A stretch of 64,000 nucleotides of DNA from contig NC_092872.1 of NCBI RefSeq assembly GCF_028372415.1, forward strand, positions 395,719,853 through 395,783,852, read 5' to 3'. Both the position numbers and the translations under genes were made by a program. Source of the DNA: Notamacropus eugenii. Its lineage: Eukaryota > Chordata > Mammalia > Diprotodontia > Macropodidae. Position 1 is the first letter of the stretch; each line of letters starts with the position of its first letter. Shown piece by piece: positions 1 through 12,106 of the stretch. The notes below the pieces were generated by a model, which saw only the letters and a program-made list of their open reading frames with translations, did no database searches and had not been told where the DNA came from.

Positions 1-2085
1 AGGAAGACCAAGATGCTTTGAGATCCAAGGACATTATAATCAGAAGGAAGTCAGGACAAGAGTGATAAGGAAAGTAAGGAGGAAAGGGGAGTAAAGGGTC
101 AGAAGTAACAAAGACTTCAGGAAGAAGAAAACTCAAAAATTTGGAATGTAAAGAGTTAAACCAACAGAGAAAACCATACTGAGGGAAGGAAACATAGCAT
201 TTTAACTTAATGAATGAATTTAATACATTAATAAATGAATTGGCATGCATGAATACTTCAAGATAAAGGAAAATCATCCAAAGATTGGTGATACAGAGGA
301 CCTTGTGCAATTTGAGATGAACATCAACCTGAAATATTCTATTCCTAAGTAGTTTAAAGGGAAAAAAAATGAGAATTATGGGAGCAGAATTTATGTCCTA
401 CACTGCCAAAATAATGAAAAACTTGACTCTTCAATGGCAAGTATTACCAAAGAAACAAGAGAGAGAACAATAAATTGGGAATGTAAATATTTAGAAGTGA
501 GGAAGGACCTAGAGAAAGAGAAAGTAAACAAAAAAAACTAAAAGAAAATATGTCCACTCTGCAAGCAAAACATACTGAACTTGAAGACAAGATGTAGAGA
601 CATGGTCTAAAATTCATAGGTTTCCCAGTAGAACATGACAGAACAAAAATACCTTAGAACCCTAATGTAGGAAATAAAATGAGAACTATCCAGAGCTTCT
701 GAATGTAGAAAATGATATTCTAATTGAAAGAATTCACAGATCACCTTGAAGAGAAAAGAAAAGAACACCAAGTATAAGAAATTCAAGACAAATTAGTTTA
801 TTTAACAACTGACATCAGAAAAAAATTCTGCAAACCATCAGGAAAAAGAACTTCAAATACAAAAGAAAGTATATTTGCAAGGCTATCCTATAATGCAAGG
901 CTATCCTACATGCACTAGAAAGGGGAGGAGATAACTGAATAATGTTAAAAAAAAAAAAAGCAATGGAATTTAATATGTAGCCCAAGATGGCCAATCCTGT
1001 AAATCTGTGCTTAAGCATGCAAAATAAAGATGAGCATTCAATATCTAAAAAAAAGTTTAAAACATTTTTAGAAAGTCAGAAATAAAGAGATTATTTACTT
1101 CTCAAAAACCTCAAACAAAGCATATGTAGGAGTGGTAAATAAATACATTAGGTAATAGTTTAAAAAATAACTGAGGAAACATTATACTCTGTTGACAGCA
1201 GAAGAGGGGACTTAAAAAAATTAAAAATAGAGACAGATGGAGGAAAATTTAAACCTAACTCATAACTTTAAATGTAAATGGATTAAATGATTCAGTAAAA
1301 TGAAAAAGAGAGATAGATGAGATAAGGCAAAATTATTCAATCTTTTACTTTAAAAAACACATTAAAATAGACACCCACATAAAAATAAAGCTGAAGGAAT
1401 AATGAAAAATCATTGCATGAAATTTGGAATTATTTAACTAATGCAGCTAATGTCTGTTTTTTTAAACAAGAAACTTGATTAGAGAGTTTTTATCCCAAGC
1501 ATGCCATCAATAAGGAAAAAAGTCCTCATGTACTCCAAAATATTAATATCAGCATTTTTTATGATAGCTAAGAATTTTAAAGAAAATATTCTTTATTTGA
1601 GGAATAGATAAACAAATTGTGGTTTTACGAATGCAATGAAATATTGCTATGCACTAAGAAATGGTGAGTATGATGAATACAGAGAATCGTGGGAAAGTAT
1701 TTATGAGCTAATACAGAGTGAAATAAGTAGAGCCAAGAAAACAATTTACAAAGTAACTTAAAACATAAACGGAGAAAATGATTATACATCAAAAAAATCA
1801 AAAGTAAATATAACAAAATTATTTTAAAAAGTTGGTCTTAAATGAAGACATATGAGGAGGCACCACCAACCTCCCTCTTGGAGGAGGTGGTAGGTCCACT
1901 TATTATATACTACATATGCTTTAGAACTTTTTCAATTTATTCAACAGTTGCATCACTTTTTTGTTCTCTGCAAAAAATACTATTTGTCATTTAGGATGGA
2001 TCTCTGGATGGGGAAGGAATACATAAGATATTGTAATTATGAGGGGAAAGAACACCAATATATCAATAAAAACTTACAAAATTAA
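1..2085 (+). mobile_element. Ancient LINE-1, internally deleted, cut by the window edge
   Basis: This is a heavily decayed L1 on the + strand. Positions 690-870 translate, across stops, to an ORF1 C-terminal region with ILIERIHRSP, KKILQ and KNFKYK, matching the same region of the young L1 ORF1 at 22356-29287. Positions 1250-1340 resemble the start of the ORF2 endonuclease (a Val-Asn-Gly-like segment followed by a KRE-type helix). Positions 1570-1760 match the last 70 or so codons of ORF2 (IEEWINKLWFYE-like, then a LYELIQSE-like stretch). Most of ORF2 between these is missing. The 3' UTR seems to end near 2085 with ATCAATAAAAA. All frames contain many stops, so this is a fossil LINE with no coding capacity. 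Confidence 0.75.
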
Positions 2086-2094
2086 TTGGAAAGG

Positions 2095-2182
2095 GAGAGG
2101 AGGAAGAAAAAAATGAAATAAGAAGGAAGGAAGGAAGGAGGGAGGGAGGGAGGGAGGGAGGAAGGGAGGGATGAGGAGGGAG
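2095..2182. repeat. Purine-rich GGAAG/GGGAG low-complexity tract
   Basis: An impure run of GGAAG and GGGAG units lies just after the A-rich 3' end of the ancient L1, a common place for A-tail-derived microsatellites. Confidence 0.85.
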
Positions 2183-3179
2183 AAAATAAAGCACTTGGAC
2201 ATTTAAGAATTTAAAGTGACAAATATGCTCTATGATTTAGGGCAGAAAGTGCAAATTTTAGACACTATAAAAAAGTGTTAGCATATAAAGAACATAAAAT
2301 TTCAAAGATGCAAAAGAATTAGTAATATAAATGGAAATGATTACAAATCTGGAAATGAATTTGTGGGGTTTTTTTTAAATGAAAATTAATGATCATGGAA
2401 AAAAAAGAGTTCAAAAAGCGTTCTATAGATTCAAGAAGAAAAAGTAAAAAGAAAACAAAAAAATAAAGAAATCAAAAAACCTGAATTACATTTTTGGGGA
2501 AACCCAAAATATTTCAAACTATGATTCTATAGCATTAAAAAAATCACTTACTTGTATCATAGAGACAATTAAACTATTGTAGTAACTAACATCATTTTCT
2601 GAGGCTAGATAATGAAACAGAGGAGACTTTCTATTCTTTAGAGCTCTGATTGGCAAATGTTACATACCAGGTCAGATGGAATCAGTTTTGGTTCTTTTTG
2701 TTTGTTTGTTTGCTTGCTTAAGTGTTTTCCTTCATGGGATGGGATAGTATTACATTAGGGATAGGTATGTATATTAAGATATATGTCTGTTGTGAGGAAA
2801 CTAAGTAATAAAAATTGACTCCCCCAAAATCAACTTTCCTTTAAAATTCTCCTTGACTATGAAAGGGAAAAATTAGAGAAAGGCTATGAGAATTGCTGAG
2901 CAGAAAGAAATATTTTATAGGAAGTAAAGATAGGAAGTGGGATAAAAATGCAGTGTTTCCTGAAAATCTGGTACTAGAGATGATGGTCATTAAAACAATT
3001 AAGGGAGAAAAGAGAATTCATGAGGCATACTAATAGTGCCTATTAAAGAGAAATGTAAAATGTATCTAACTGCCATTAAATAGATCTAGGTAGGGAAATG
3101 TGATTTGGTGCGTTTATATATGAAAGTGGAAATAAAGCATAGAAATTTTTGAAGGCAAACAATAGAGAATTCATACTTG
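2183..3179. other. AT-rich interval, nothing recognised
   Basis: I see no gene, RNA or recognisable repeat in this stretch, apart from short A and T runs and a TTTG microsatellite near 2695-2720. Confidence 0.5.
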
Positions 3180-3717
3180 GGTAAATAGATGGAGAAGGGC
3201 AGAAATAATAACCATTTTTTGTGGATTTTAATGCAATAAAATGTAATTAATAAAGGAAACAGGAATTCAAAAAGTAAATAATGATAAGCAAGATATGTGG
3301 TTACCCATTTGAGTGGACTGAGGAAAAATCATAGAAGTATTAGATATATTAATGCGAATGATAATAAGACAGGAGATAAAAATTAATGGGGGAACATATA
3401 AAGCAGTCCTTGGAATATTGTTCTGTTTAATTTTGTTCATCTGTGAACACTAATTTTAGAAAAATAAGAGAAAATGAGAATGAATTAATTTTGTATGTAG
3501 TTTTAAATACCTGGAATAGAAACAAAGTAATATTCAGAAAATAAATGCAAAAATAGAAAAAAAAATGTGATTTTTAAGATTTTTTAAAAAGAATTTCAAA
3601 CTGATAAAGTATTTTTTTTTAAAAAAAACAATAGTTACCAATCAGTTGCTTTTTGTAAGAGGAAGAAAACAAAAATAATTTTCTAGCATCAAACCTGAGA
3701 GAGAGGGGCATGCAATT
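3180..3717 (+). mobile_element. Ancient LINE-1 ORF2 fragment (endonuclease to RT linker), left part
   Basis: The stretch 3215-3270 aligns by eye to the ORF2 segment of the young L1 around the endonuclease SDHN motif and the following ITCNKR. Positions 3300-3376 align to the [11 protein letters not shown]...ENDN segment downstream. It is full of stops. With the RT-like sequence that resumes after 5865, it probably forms one old L1 split by the UCK1 retrocopy, although the right part also holds a second, rearranged copy of the same linker segment at 6472-6547. Confidence 0.55.
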
Positions 3718-3726
3718 AATAGAAAA

Positions 3727-5864
3727 GAATTGTGATGCAAGGAAGCCAAACTGGCCATGGTCTGGGTTGTAGCCGCAGCCCTACCTTATTGGGGTGAGCA
3801 CTGGCATGATCAGTGGAAAGTTCACAGTGTGTGAGAAGATTATGGAACTGCTGGGCCAGTATGAAGTGGACCACTGCCAGCGCAAGCTGGTCATCCTGAG
3901 CCAGGACATGTTCTACAGGGTCTTGACCACCAAGCAGAAGGCTAAAGTCCTGAAGGGCCAGTACAACTTTGACTGACGCTTTCGATAATGATTTGATGTA
4001 CATGATCCTGAAACACCAGGTGTAGGGCAAAACCGTTGAGCTCCTGACCTATGATTTTGTGACCCATTCAAGGTTACAGGAGACAACTGTGGTTAACTCT
4101 GCAGACGTTCAGTTTGTGGCCAAGAGGTTTGGGACATGTTTCATCTTCCACTCTTTGTTGATACCAAGTCAGGCATGAGGCTCTCTTGTAGAATTCTGGA
4201 GCAGATCCTACATTACATGACTTTTGTCAAACATGCCTTTGAGGAGGAATTCTGCCTGCCTACTAAGAAATATGCTGATGTGATCAGTCCTCCAGAGGTT
4301 GACAATATAATTTGCCATCAACCTGATTGTACAAAATATTCAGGACATTTTGAATGGTGACATTTGCAAATGGCAGTGGGGGAATGGGCAGAACTATAAG
4401 AAGACATTTCCTGAGCCTGGAGACCCTACTGTTGTCCTGACTTCTGGTAAATGTTACCAACCTGTAGTCTAGCAGCAGATCCCACTGAGGAACTAAAGGC
4501 TGTTAATCAGCCTATAGGGCAGATCTTCCTTGATGATATTTGTATAATGAATGGGTCTGGAGTTACTTTTTTTTTTTTTTTTTTTTTTAACAAAAACCCT
4601 AAGTCCTTTAGAAATTCTCAGGGATTTTATTTTAAAAAAAATCTTTTAGAAATACTCTTCTAGCACCTGTTACAAAATGATTCTAAAAAGAAATTATTTA
4701 ACCATTTAGGAACAGAAAAAAATGTTAATTTTATTCAGTTTTAAAAGTGGGAAATACTAAAAGGATCTTCTTGACGTTTTTATCTTTCATGTATTCAGGA
4801 GGCTTCTGAAATGTCTTTGGCCACCTCAAAAATGCCCAACACCTGCACGAGTGAACCTACCTTGCTCCCAGAAGTAATTGTTGTAGGACATTTTAAAAAT
4901 GAGTTGGAGATCTGAGTCCTGGCTCTGCCGTTGCTGTGACCTTAACATGAACCATCTAGAAATATCTTTTCTTTTCCTCCTGGATTATAGGCAGGGCAAA
5001 TAAGCAAAGGTGGGAATGAAGATAAGAACTTTAAAAAAGAAAAGCACAAAAACTACTTTTAGCTATAAAGGAGAGCGTCTCCTGTTTTGAATGTGTTTAC
5101 TTGAAGATCTAAAAAGACTTGACAGATTACTGCAGAATTGAGATTTCCCACTATAGAAGTCAATCAAATAGTTCTGTTATTTGTGTGCTTTTGACCTGAA
5201 TGTAGCCATACAATGCCCCCAAAACAGCTCTTCCTGGGGTTGCTGACTTTGTTCATCTATACCTGGAAAATGCCCAGTCAAGGCTTACCTGTCCTGGGAT
5301 CTAAGACACATGCTGCCTATTGCCAAAGCATTCACGTTATGACATATTGTCGTATTCCATGTCGGGTGCATGCTTTCCTTAGACCTAAGTTATACGGTGG
5401 GATCTAGGGGTTCAAAATGAATGGTGTTGCACAAATCAGTCTTCCAGACATGTACTACTTAAATATGGCTTAGCACTGAATTGGGTATGTAAGAATGTTT
5501 TGATCTATATGGTTCTATTTAATCTTTCCTCCTTTCTAATATTCAATTCCCTCTATACAATATATATATTTATACACATATACATATACATTCATACACA
5601 TATACATATATATTTATATGCATATACATGTAAAAGTTGTTTTATATTCAGTCTCCTCATGGATTGCCACTTATGATAATCTCCTCTGAGGCATAAATCA
5701 TTATAGTTATTACAAGATACATAAGATGGGGAACTTTGTTTCAGGTCCCTTGGTTTTCTAAACTGTAATTACCTAAAATCTTTATCATGCTTAATGAACA
5801 ATTTGAGACTAATAAACAAATACCAAATAGCAAAAAAGAAAAAATGAAATGAATAGAATGAATG
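3727..5864 (+). pseudogene. UCK1: Processed pseudogene of uridine-cytidine kinase 1
   Basis: The intact gene encodes a cytosolic kinase that phosphorylates uridine and cytidine in pyrimidine salvage. Here exons are fused without introns. From about 3786 the frame reads the Walker A region as TGMISGKF (family GGTASGKS/T, so degraded), then [28 protein letters not shown] and [12 protein letters not shown], ending in a TGA at 3974-3976. Later pieces in shifted frames give YDFVTHSR-like, [17 protein letters not shown] and [12 protein letters not shown]. The tail NGDICKW and KKTFPEPGD distinguishes UCK1 from UCK2. The N-terminus is missing, a segment equivalent to LRDVRRGRD is deleted, and stops and frameshifts are frequent. 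Poly(T) at 4567-4588 interrupts the 3' UTR. The likely 3' end is an A-rich tail near 5832-5864, with AATAAA at 5811-5816. A 9-bp candidate duplication, AATAGAAAA, occurs at 3718-3726 and 5865-5873. Identity is firm; outer limits are tentative. Confidence 0.88.
5545..5632. repeat. TATACA/TA-rich microsatellite
   Basis: Degenerate TATA, TACACA and CATATA units in the presumed 3' UTR of the UCK1 pseudogene. Confidence 0.7.
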
Positions 5865-6560
5865 AATAGAAAACTCAGTCAAATATATACAATTAAATAA
5901 CAGTAATACTGAAAAATTAAAAGAATGAATACCTCTAAATAAAAACATAGATTAATTCAATAAACCAGGAAATAGAGAATGTAAGCAATTGAATCACCAA
6001 AAGAAAAATTGGACAAATCATAGTCTTGCATTAAAAAAATTTAATCTAGATTTATTTAAAAGTATTATCAGATGTTTAATAAAAAGATAATCCCTATACT
6101 ATGTAAACTGTTCTCAATAATAAAGAAGGCGTTCTGTCAAACTCTGATAAAAATGCGGTCCTTATATTCAACCCAGACAGAGAAAAGAAAAGAAGGAGAA
6201 ACGATAAGTTAACATCTCAAATTCATATAGATATTCAATTTTATGTAAAAATACATTAATGCTTCAGTGTTTGGTTCACATTACAATAATTAATCAGATT
6301 AATAAGAAGAAATACCATAACATATGCAGCAGAAGTCTTAGATGAAATAAAGCACACATTACTGTTCTATAAAGAAACACTGAAATCCATAGAAAGAGAG
6401 GCTATTTCCTCAGTATTAATGAACATATAGTACTCAGTACTCCAAAATCAATATTTGATAGATGATAATCAAGATGGATGGTAACCCAGATGAGTGGATT
6501 GAGGAAAAATCATGGAAGGATTACATATACTAATAAGAATGATAAATGTTAAATATTAAT
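5865..6560 (+). mobile_element. Ancient LINE-1 ORF2 fragment (RT region), right part
   Basis: Around 6065-6200 the decayed translation reads IIPILCKLF, then FCQTLIKM and QTEKRKEGE. This matches [24 protein letters not shown] and [10 protein letters not shown] of the young ORF2. Around 6325-6400, AEVLDEIKHTLL matches [14 protein letters not shown], the catalytic palm segment. A further linker-like piece at 6472-6547 duplicates the one at 3300-3376 and sits out of order, so the element is rearranged or is a mixture of two copies. Confidence 0.55.
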
Positions 6561-6680
6561 AGTAAGTGCTAAACAAAATTAGAGCAAAGACAGATTCCTG
6601 AGGTACTTTGATTCCACTAAGATGACACTGATCCATTATTGACTAAGATTTGGATATGATCATTCAGTGAATTGTGTGTA

Positions 6681-6714
<34 letters not shown>

Positions 6715-6755
6715 CGGATGTATTTGTATATATGTGTATGTGTGTGCATGTATGT
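6681..6755. repeat. (TA)n/(TG)n compound microsatellite
   Basis: Alternating TA units grade into TATG and TGTG. The apparent ORFs crossing it are repeat artefacts. Confidence 0.85.
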
Positions 6756-6891
6756 ATAATATAAATTATTTACTTCTCTCTCGTCTATAAGGAAAGCCTT
6801 GAAAACTTGTGTACAAGTGTTAGCAATATCATTGCTATAGACAAGGTTGGTACCTGTACCTATCAATAAATAAAGCAGATATTGCTGGTCA

Positions 6892-7138
6892 GGGACAGCT
6901 AGGTGCAATGGATAAAACACCAGACCTGAAGGCAGGAAAGCCTGAGGTTAAATACATCCTCAGACCCTTTCTAGCTATGTGTTCCTTGATGAGTCTCTCA
7001 ACCCTGTTTGCCTCAGTTTCATCTTCTGTAAAAATGAGGTGGAGAAAAAAAAATGGCAGATTATTCCAGTATCTTTCCCAAGAAACCCCAAATAGAGTCA
7101 CAAGGAGTTGGGTGTGAATGAAATGACTGAACAAAAAT
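6892..7138 (+). mobile_element. Marsupial tRNA-derived SINE, full-length type
   Basis: It opens with GGGACAGCTAGGTGCAATGG, a tRNA-like head with a box A-like segment, and continues through the GAGGTTAAATAC box B-like region. It then has the CTCAGTTTCATC core and a tail segment resembling GTATCTTTCCCAAGAAACCCC, followed by GACTGAACAA. The same head-core-tail order is seen at 19481-19735. I associate this design with Mar1/WALLSI-type marsupial SINEs; the exact subfamily name is uncertain. Confidence 0.85.
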
Positions 7139-8317
7139 TGTTTGAGTGGCTGACTTCCTCCTGATAAAGCTGTGTTGGCTCTTAATGATCACAACTTTCC
7201 TTTCTCAATGCTTAAAAACAGTTACTTTAATATAATACATTTAAGAATTCTGAAGTTAAAATTGATTACCATGTTAATTTTTTTTATAATTGGTAAACTT
7301 TTACAGCTCCCATTACACCTCTGCCATTTTCCATCATGTTTCAAAGATCATCAGTAGTTCTATAGTAGTCAAATGCACTATTTACTGTGATACCCTACTA
7401 TGTAGTTCATTAAGTCCTGTTGACTTAAACTAATTGATGGCAGTTAGTTGATCTTTTCCTGTGTCTTTGTGGGTTCTCATTAGGAACCCTGAATATGCAC
7501 ATCCAATTCTATACTGTGATTCACTGAGCATTTTACTATCTTTAAACATGCACATCTTATTTCACCATGTCACACTTTGCATTTTCCTTCTTGAAATACA
7601 CCTCATTAAGCTATTACCTTTACAGAACGTATTAGAGGCTTTAAATACATGAATCACAATTTCACATAAAACTTCTGCTTATGCAGGTCATTGTGCCCCT
7701 AAATATACATGACTTCTTAAACCTGTGTTTCTTATGGTCTTTCTTTTAAATTTCCCATTGTATTTTAATAATATGCATATCTCATTACAATCTTTTGGAC
7801 ATTCCTTTCCTTATACACTTACAAATATTCTTCACATCTTTAATATATATCTTAGGCATCTGGGGTTAGAATATCACCATTTAGTGATGCTTACCTTTAA
7901 ATGGATTATGGTAGGGTTATTTCCCTGATGTTTTTTTCTTCTTTATGTTATTGCTTTTTTCTGTAAAATTATTCAAAACCTCTGAGGCAATAGATAGTTT
8001 TGGAATATATTAAGTAGCCAAATATGAGCAAATTGACTATATATTATCTAATATAATTCTGTTCTCTTAATAAAATATTTTATTGCTCTGTTTAAGGATA
8101 GCAACTTGTGCAAATTTGTTGATGTTATTTGCGTATTCAATATTCGTTAAGTAGTATTTTTAGTATAAATTAAAGAGGATGAAATAGGATTCTTACCATA
8201 TCAACATTATAGTCAAAGATATGCCAATTTTGCTTTGATACAATTAGGATATTTTAATTATATTTTATTGCATTAAATATTAAATAATTATTGCATTAAA
8301 TATTACATTTTTTATTT
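7139..8317. other. AT-rich interval, nothing firmly recognised
   Basis: No gene or clear repeat. There is a local tandem duplication of an approximately 21-bp unit containing ATTGCATTAAATATTA near 8268-8308. Confidence 0.5.
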
Positions 8318-8850
8318 TTAACCATCATCTTTTAAAATGTTGAATTCCAAATTCTCTCCCACTTCCTGCCCCTCCCCATTTCCCACTGAGAAAGTAAGCA
8401 ACATACTATTAGTTATACATATGAGGTCATGCAGAACATATTTTCATATTACCCAGTTGCAAAACAAAACAAAACACAGATATGCAAAGAAAACTAAAGA
8501 AAGTGAAAAGCATATATTTGGAGGTGGTACCTCAGAATAGTTTTAATTTGCATTTCTCTAGTTATTAGTTATTTGGAGCTATTCTTTTCATGTAACTATT
8601 GATAGCTTTGATTAATTCTGAAAACTGCTCGCTCTGATCTTTCAATCACTTATCAGTTGGTTAATGTTTCTCATTTTCATTAATTAGACTCATTTCCCTA
8701 CATATTTAGGAAATTAGGCCTACATCAGATAAGTTTGCTTGAATTTCCTCCCAGTTTCCTGCCTTCCTTCTTACTTTGACTGAAATGATTCTGTTTGTGT
8801 AACTTTATATCTTGCATAGGAAAGCCAAGAATACTTTAAAAGCTACTTTA
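8318..8850 (-). mobile_element. Old LINE-1 3' end, minus strand
   Basis: On the minus strand the stretch 8330-8520 is an L1 3' UTR of the older type also seen at 36040-36260: a run ending in GAATTTGGAATTCAACATTTT, preceded by A-rich sequence. Positions 8530-8690 are the ORF2 segment around the AFKAI-like helix upstream of the zinc-knuckle region. Decayed and non-coding. Confidence 0.7.
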
Positions 8851-8934
8851 GTACTTTTTTAATATAGAGAATTGAAATACTATGAGAATCAGTTTTCCTT
8901 TAATAATCTATTTTTTGTACAATATTTAAATTTT

Positions 8935-9100
8935 AGCACTGAAAGAGGTCTAAAACACATACTAGCAATCTCATTTTTATAAACAATGAAACTAAGGGTC
9001 TAAGGGATTAATGACTTACCTCAGGTCATTTAACTACATGAAGACAAAGACAAAACAAGAACATAGGTTTTCTGATTCCCCATCTAGTTATCTGTCCTTA
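8935..9100 (-). mobile_element. MIR-type SINE, minus strand
   Basis: It contains the reverse complement of the MIR core: CTCATTTTTATAAACAATGAAACTAAG, then a decayed GACTTACCTCAGGTCATTTAACTA. Diverged but in the right order. Confidence 0.65.
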
Positions 9101-9739
9101 ACAATAAATGATAAATTGGTAATTTGTGAATTTATGAGTTTGTGATACATATTCATGGCTTAATATCATTGCAAGCATGTTTCTTTAGAGTTTCCTACTG
9201 TAGCATTCTTGAGTCTATTATCCATATTGCTGGCAAGAGAATAATAGTTATTGCTTTTCATGAATGAACTCCCAAACAAAGCAGGTTGTCCCATACATAC
9301 TCTAATTTCTAGCAAAAAGTTTTATCAAGTAGTAAATAGCATTTAAGCCACACAAAGTTGTAAACCAAGATTCTAGTAAAAATATTTAAATCCAATTTAA
9401 CTAGACCATATATGTCTCTGCTTAGAATAACTACTCAAGCATCTAAATATTAGGATGGAGGATAATAATACACTATTGTCAAATTCATCTAGAGTCAGCC
9501 ACAGTAGAGACAATTATTCTCTAGTCCCTAAAAACTCCTCTTACCCCTTCATGATTTTCAAATATAACCTAGTGTGAAGACATTAAAATATATATTTTTC
9601 CAGCTACATGCTTTCATCCTTGGCTCTCTGCATATCAAGGCACCTCAAAATGACTACTACCTCACCTGCTAACTAAAAATGGTAAATATATAATTCTGTT
9701 TTTTCTTCCTCAGTTTGTAAAGGGAAATGACACTATACT

Positions 9740-9895
9740 GAAAGGATCATAGATAAAGTCAAAGGGACATTATGGTCTATATGAACTAACCATTATTTTA
9801 ACAGATAGGGAAGTTGAAACTCAGAAACAAGTGCCTTGCCCAAGATCACGCAAGAAATGTATGCTTTCTCACTATACCATGCTGCTTCTCTATTC
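9740..9895 (-). mobile_element. MIR-type SINE, minus strand
   Basis: Minus-strand MIR core elements are present in order: ACAGATAGGGAAGTTGAAACTCAG, CCTTGCCCAAGATCACGCAAG, and a head region ending near CTATACCATGCTGC. Confidence 0.75.
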
Positions 9896-9897
9896 AA

Positions 9898-10014
9898 TTT
9901 AATTAATTTAATAAATATTTTTTAAAAGCTTTTTTTATGGCAAACACTGACAAAAACAAAATAAAACAGTTTCTACTCTCAAGGAGTTTGTTTTCAGTGG
10001 GAATGAAAACTTTT
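9898..10014 (+). repeat. Unnamed old dispersed repeat, left part
   Basis: It starts with an AATAAATATTT motif and runs through AAACAGTTTCTACTCTCAAGGAG. A better preserved version is at 44004-44400. I recognise this as a family that is common in mammalian genomes but cannot name it with confidence. It is split by the L1 at 10015-10832. Confidence 0.45.
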
Positions 10015-10237
10015 TTATTAATTAATTTTATTTATTTTCATTGCTCTGTAATAACTACCATATAACTTAGATTATTATTTTCCCCTCCTTCCCCCATACC
10101 TCTTCCTTCCCTCCTCAAGATGCCATACAATTTTGTATAGGTTCTACACATATATTCCTATTAAATACAGTTTCACTATAGTCATGCTGTCTTGAAGAAT
10201 TAAAATGAGTGGGAGAAATCATCTAACAAACCGCAAT

Positions 10238-10268
<31 letters not shown>

Positions 10269-10832
10269 AAACATGATCTGCTACATTCTGCAATTGAATT
10301 CCATAGTTCTTTCTCTGGATATAGAAGGCATGTTGCCTTAGAAGACCACTGGGAATGTTTTTTAAGTCCTTGTGTTGCAATGAAGTTCCAAGTCTACCAG
10401 AAAAAGCTCTCGCACACTGTGGTTGTTGCTGTGTACAAAGTTCTCCTGGTTCTGCTCCTTTCACTCAACATCAGATCATATAAGTCTTCCCAGGCCTCTC
10501 TGAAGTCTTCCTGTTCATCATTTCTTATAGCACAATAGTGTTCCATTACATTCACATACCAAAATTTATTCAGCCATTCCCCAATTGGTGGGCATCTCTT
10601 TGATTTCCAGTTTTTGGCCACCACAAAGAGTGCTGCTATAAATATTTTTGTATATGTGGGACCCTTTCCCATTTTTATGATCTCTTGGGGATATAGTCCT
10701 AGAAGCAGTATTGCTGGGTCAAAGGATATGCACATTTTTGTAGTCCTTTGGGCATAGTTCCAAATTGCTCTCCAGAATGGTTGGATCAGCTCACAGTTCC
10801 ACCAATAGTGTATTAGTGTTCCAACTCCCTGA
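10015..10832 (-). mobile_element. 5'-truncated LINE-1, minus strand, with target-site duplication
   Basis: On the minus strand this is the last part of ORF2 followed by the 3' UTR. The translation includes [54 protein letters not shown] and [13 protein letters not shown], almost identical to the young L1 at 22356-29287. One frameshift separates the final FFW end from the rest. A (CA)n tract at 10236-10263 lies in the 3' UTR. The 13-bp AATGAAAACTTTT flanks both sides (10002-10014 and 10833-10845), so the boundaries are well set. Dead on arrival through 5' truncation. Confidence 0.92.
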
Positions 10833-10884
10833 AATGAAAACTTTTAAAATTTATAAAGGCAATGCAGTATTTTGAATATGGTAC

Positions 10885-11085
10885 TGGGTTGTTTTTTTGT
10901 TTGTTTGGTTTTTGTTTTGTTGTTATTGAAAAGACCTTGGTCTGAATCCTGGATGTATCATTTATCATCTATTTGACTGATCTTAGGCATTTCAGTTCAC
11001 TGGTCTAAAATTCATTTCACTCTCCTAAAATGGATTGGGATCAATGACCTTCTAGGGTCTTTTCCAACTCTAAACTGAGGATATT
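10885..11085 (+). mobile_element. MIR SINE
   Basis: Positions 10930-11080 follow the MIR order: GGTCTGAATCCTGG, a decayed tRNA-unrelated core, then GATCAATGACCTTCTAGGGTC and TTCCAACTCTAAA. Confidence 0.75.
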
Positions 11086-12106
11086 TCAAATATATTCAAA
11101 CTATGTATGAAGTAAAGCAAAGCAATTTCAGCTATGGTAGAAGAGCACTAATGCCTGGACAGGAGAGATAGATTGGGTAAGAAACTTCTTGAGGAACCTA
11201 GGGATTCTTCAAAACCAAGGTGAAAAGAAGAGTATTGTAGACATAGAGGAACAACCAGTACAAAAGCACTGAGGTGGAAGATGGATCATATATAGGAAAC
11301 ATCAAGCACATAAGATCATCTTGAACATAGATTACATTAAGAGGAGGAGTGATAGTTCACAACCCAATTGTAAATGGCTTTAAATGGGAGAGTATTTGCA
11401 TTTCTTCCTAGAGGCAACAGGCAGACCCTGGAACTTTTAAAGAAAAGTCAACTTGTAGTTGACAAAATTTAGGAGTAACAACTAGGCAGTTAAAGATGTA
11501 TTAAAGAGGGAAAAGAATCAAGGCAGGGGTACCAATTAAAAAGCTTTCATGGTAGTACAAGTGGGACATGATAGATGTGAGAAATATTGTAGAGGTAGAC
11601 TTGACAAGATGGGAAATTAATGGGTATGAGGAATAAAAGAGAAAGGAAAACTGGAGGATTACTCTCAAATTTTGAATATTGGTGACTGGAGAAATCACAG
11701 CATTCTTAAAGGATATGGGGATTGGATGAAGGAAAGATTTGGGGACAATTAAAATGAGTTTTGTTTGTGACAGGTTAAGTTTAAGGTAATGTTGGACAAA
11801 ATATGAATATGTAGCAAATGATTTGATGGTACAGGTTTGGACTTTAGGAGAAATGAGAGCTAGATATTTAGATAAGAAAGACATCTACATAGAGGTAGTA
11901 TTTGAATGCATGAAAGCTCAAGGAATATGTGAGAGAAAGAGGATAGAGAGAAAAGATGAGATTGTCCAAAATAGAGACATGTTGTATTGTCATGCTTTGG
12001 AGACAGAACATGGAGGAGGATCCTTCAAACTAGACATAGAAAGAGTAGTATGACAGGAAGGAAAAGAAACATTATAAAAGAGTATCATTAAAAACCTAAG
12101 GATTAG
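11086..12106 (+). repeat. Unnamed old dispersed repeat, middle part
   Basis: Long, stop-riddled and G/A-rich. Segments such as GAACCTAGGGATTCTTCAAA, ACAAAAGCACTGAGGTGG and GTTAAGTTTAAGGTAATG follow in the order of a long mammalian interspersed repeat that I know by sight but cannot name. The ORFs at 11501-11884 (minus) and 11823-12053 (plus) within it have no recognisable protein signal. Split by the L1 at 12107-12793 and resuming to about 13010. Confidence 0.45.

Noticed and set aside
3794-3976. A 60-codon ORF with kinase-like sequence as a real small gene
   Set aside because: It is the N-terminal piece of a broken UCK1 retrocopy with a ruined Walker A and downstream frameshifts.
3716-4030. 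A 104-codon minus-strand ORF
   Set aside because: Shadow of the UCK1 pseudogene on the opposite strand.
3293-6547. A 75-bp repeat at 3300-3376 and 6472-6547 as a long target-site duplication around the UCK1 retrocopy
   Set aside because: Both copies align with the same L1 ORF2 linker segment and are too diverged and too long for a target duplication.
11501-11884. 127-codon minus-strand ORF
   Set aside because: Lies within a non-coding dispersed repeat; composition is low-complexity hydrophobic with no motif.
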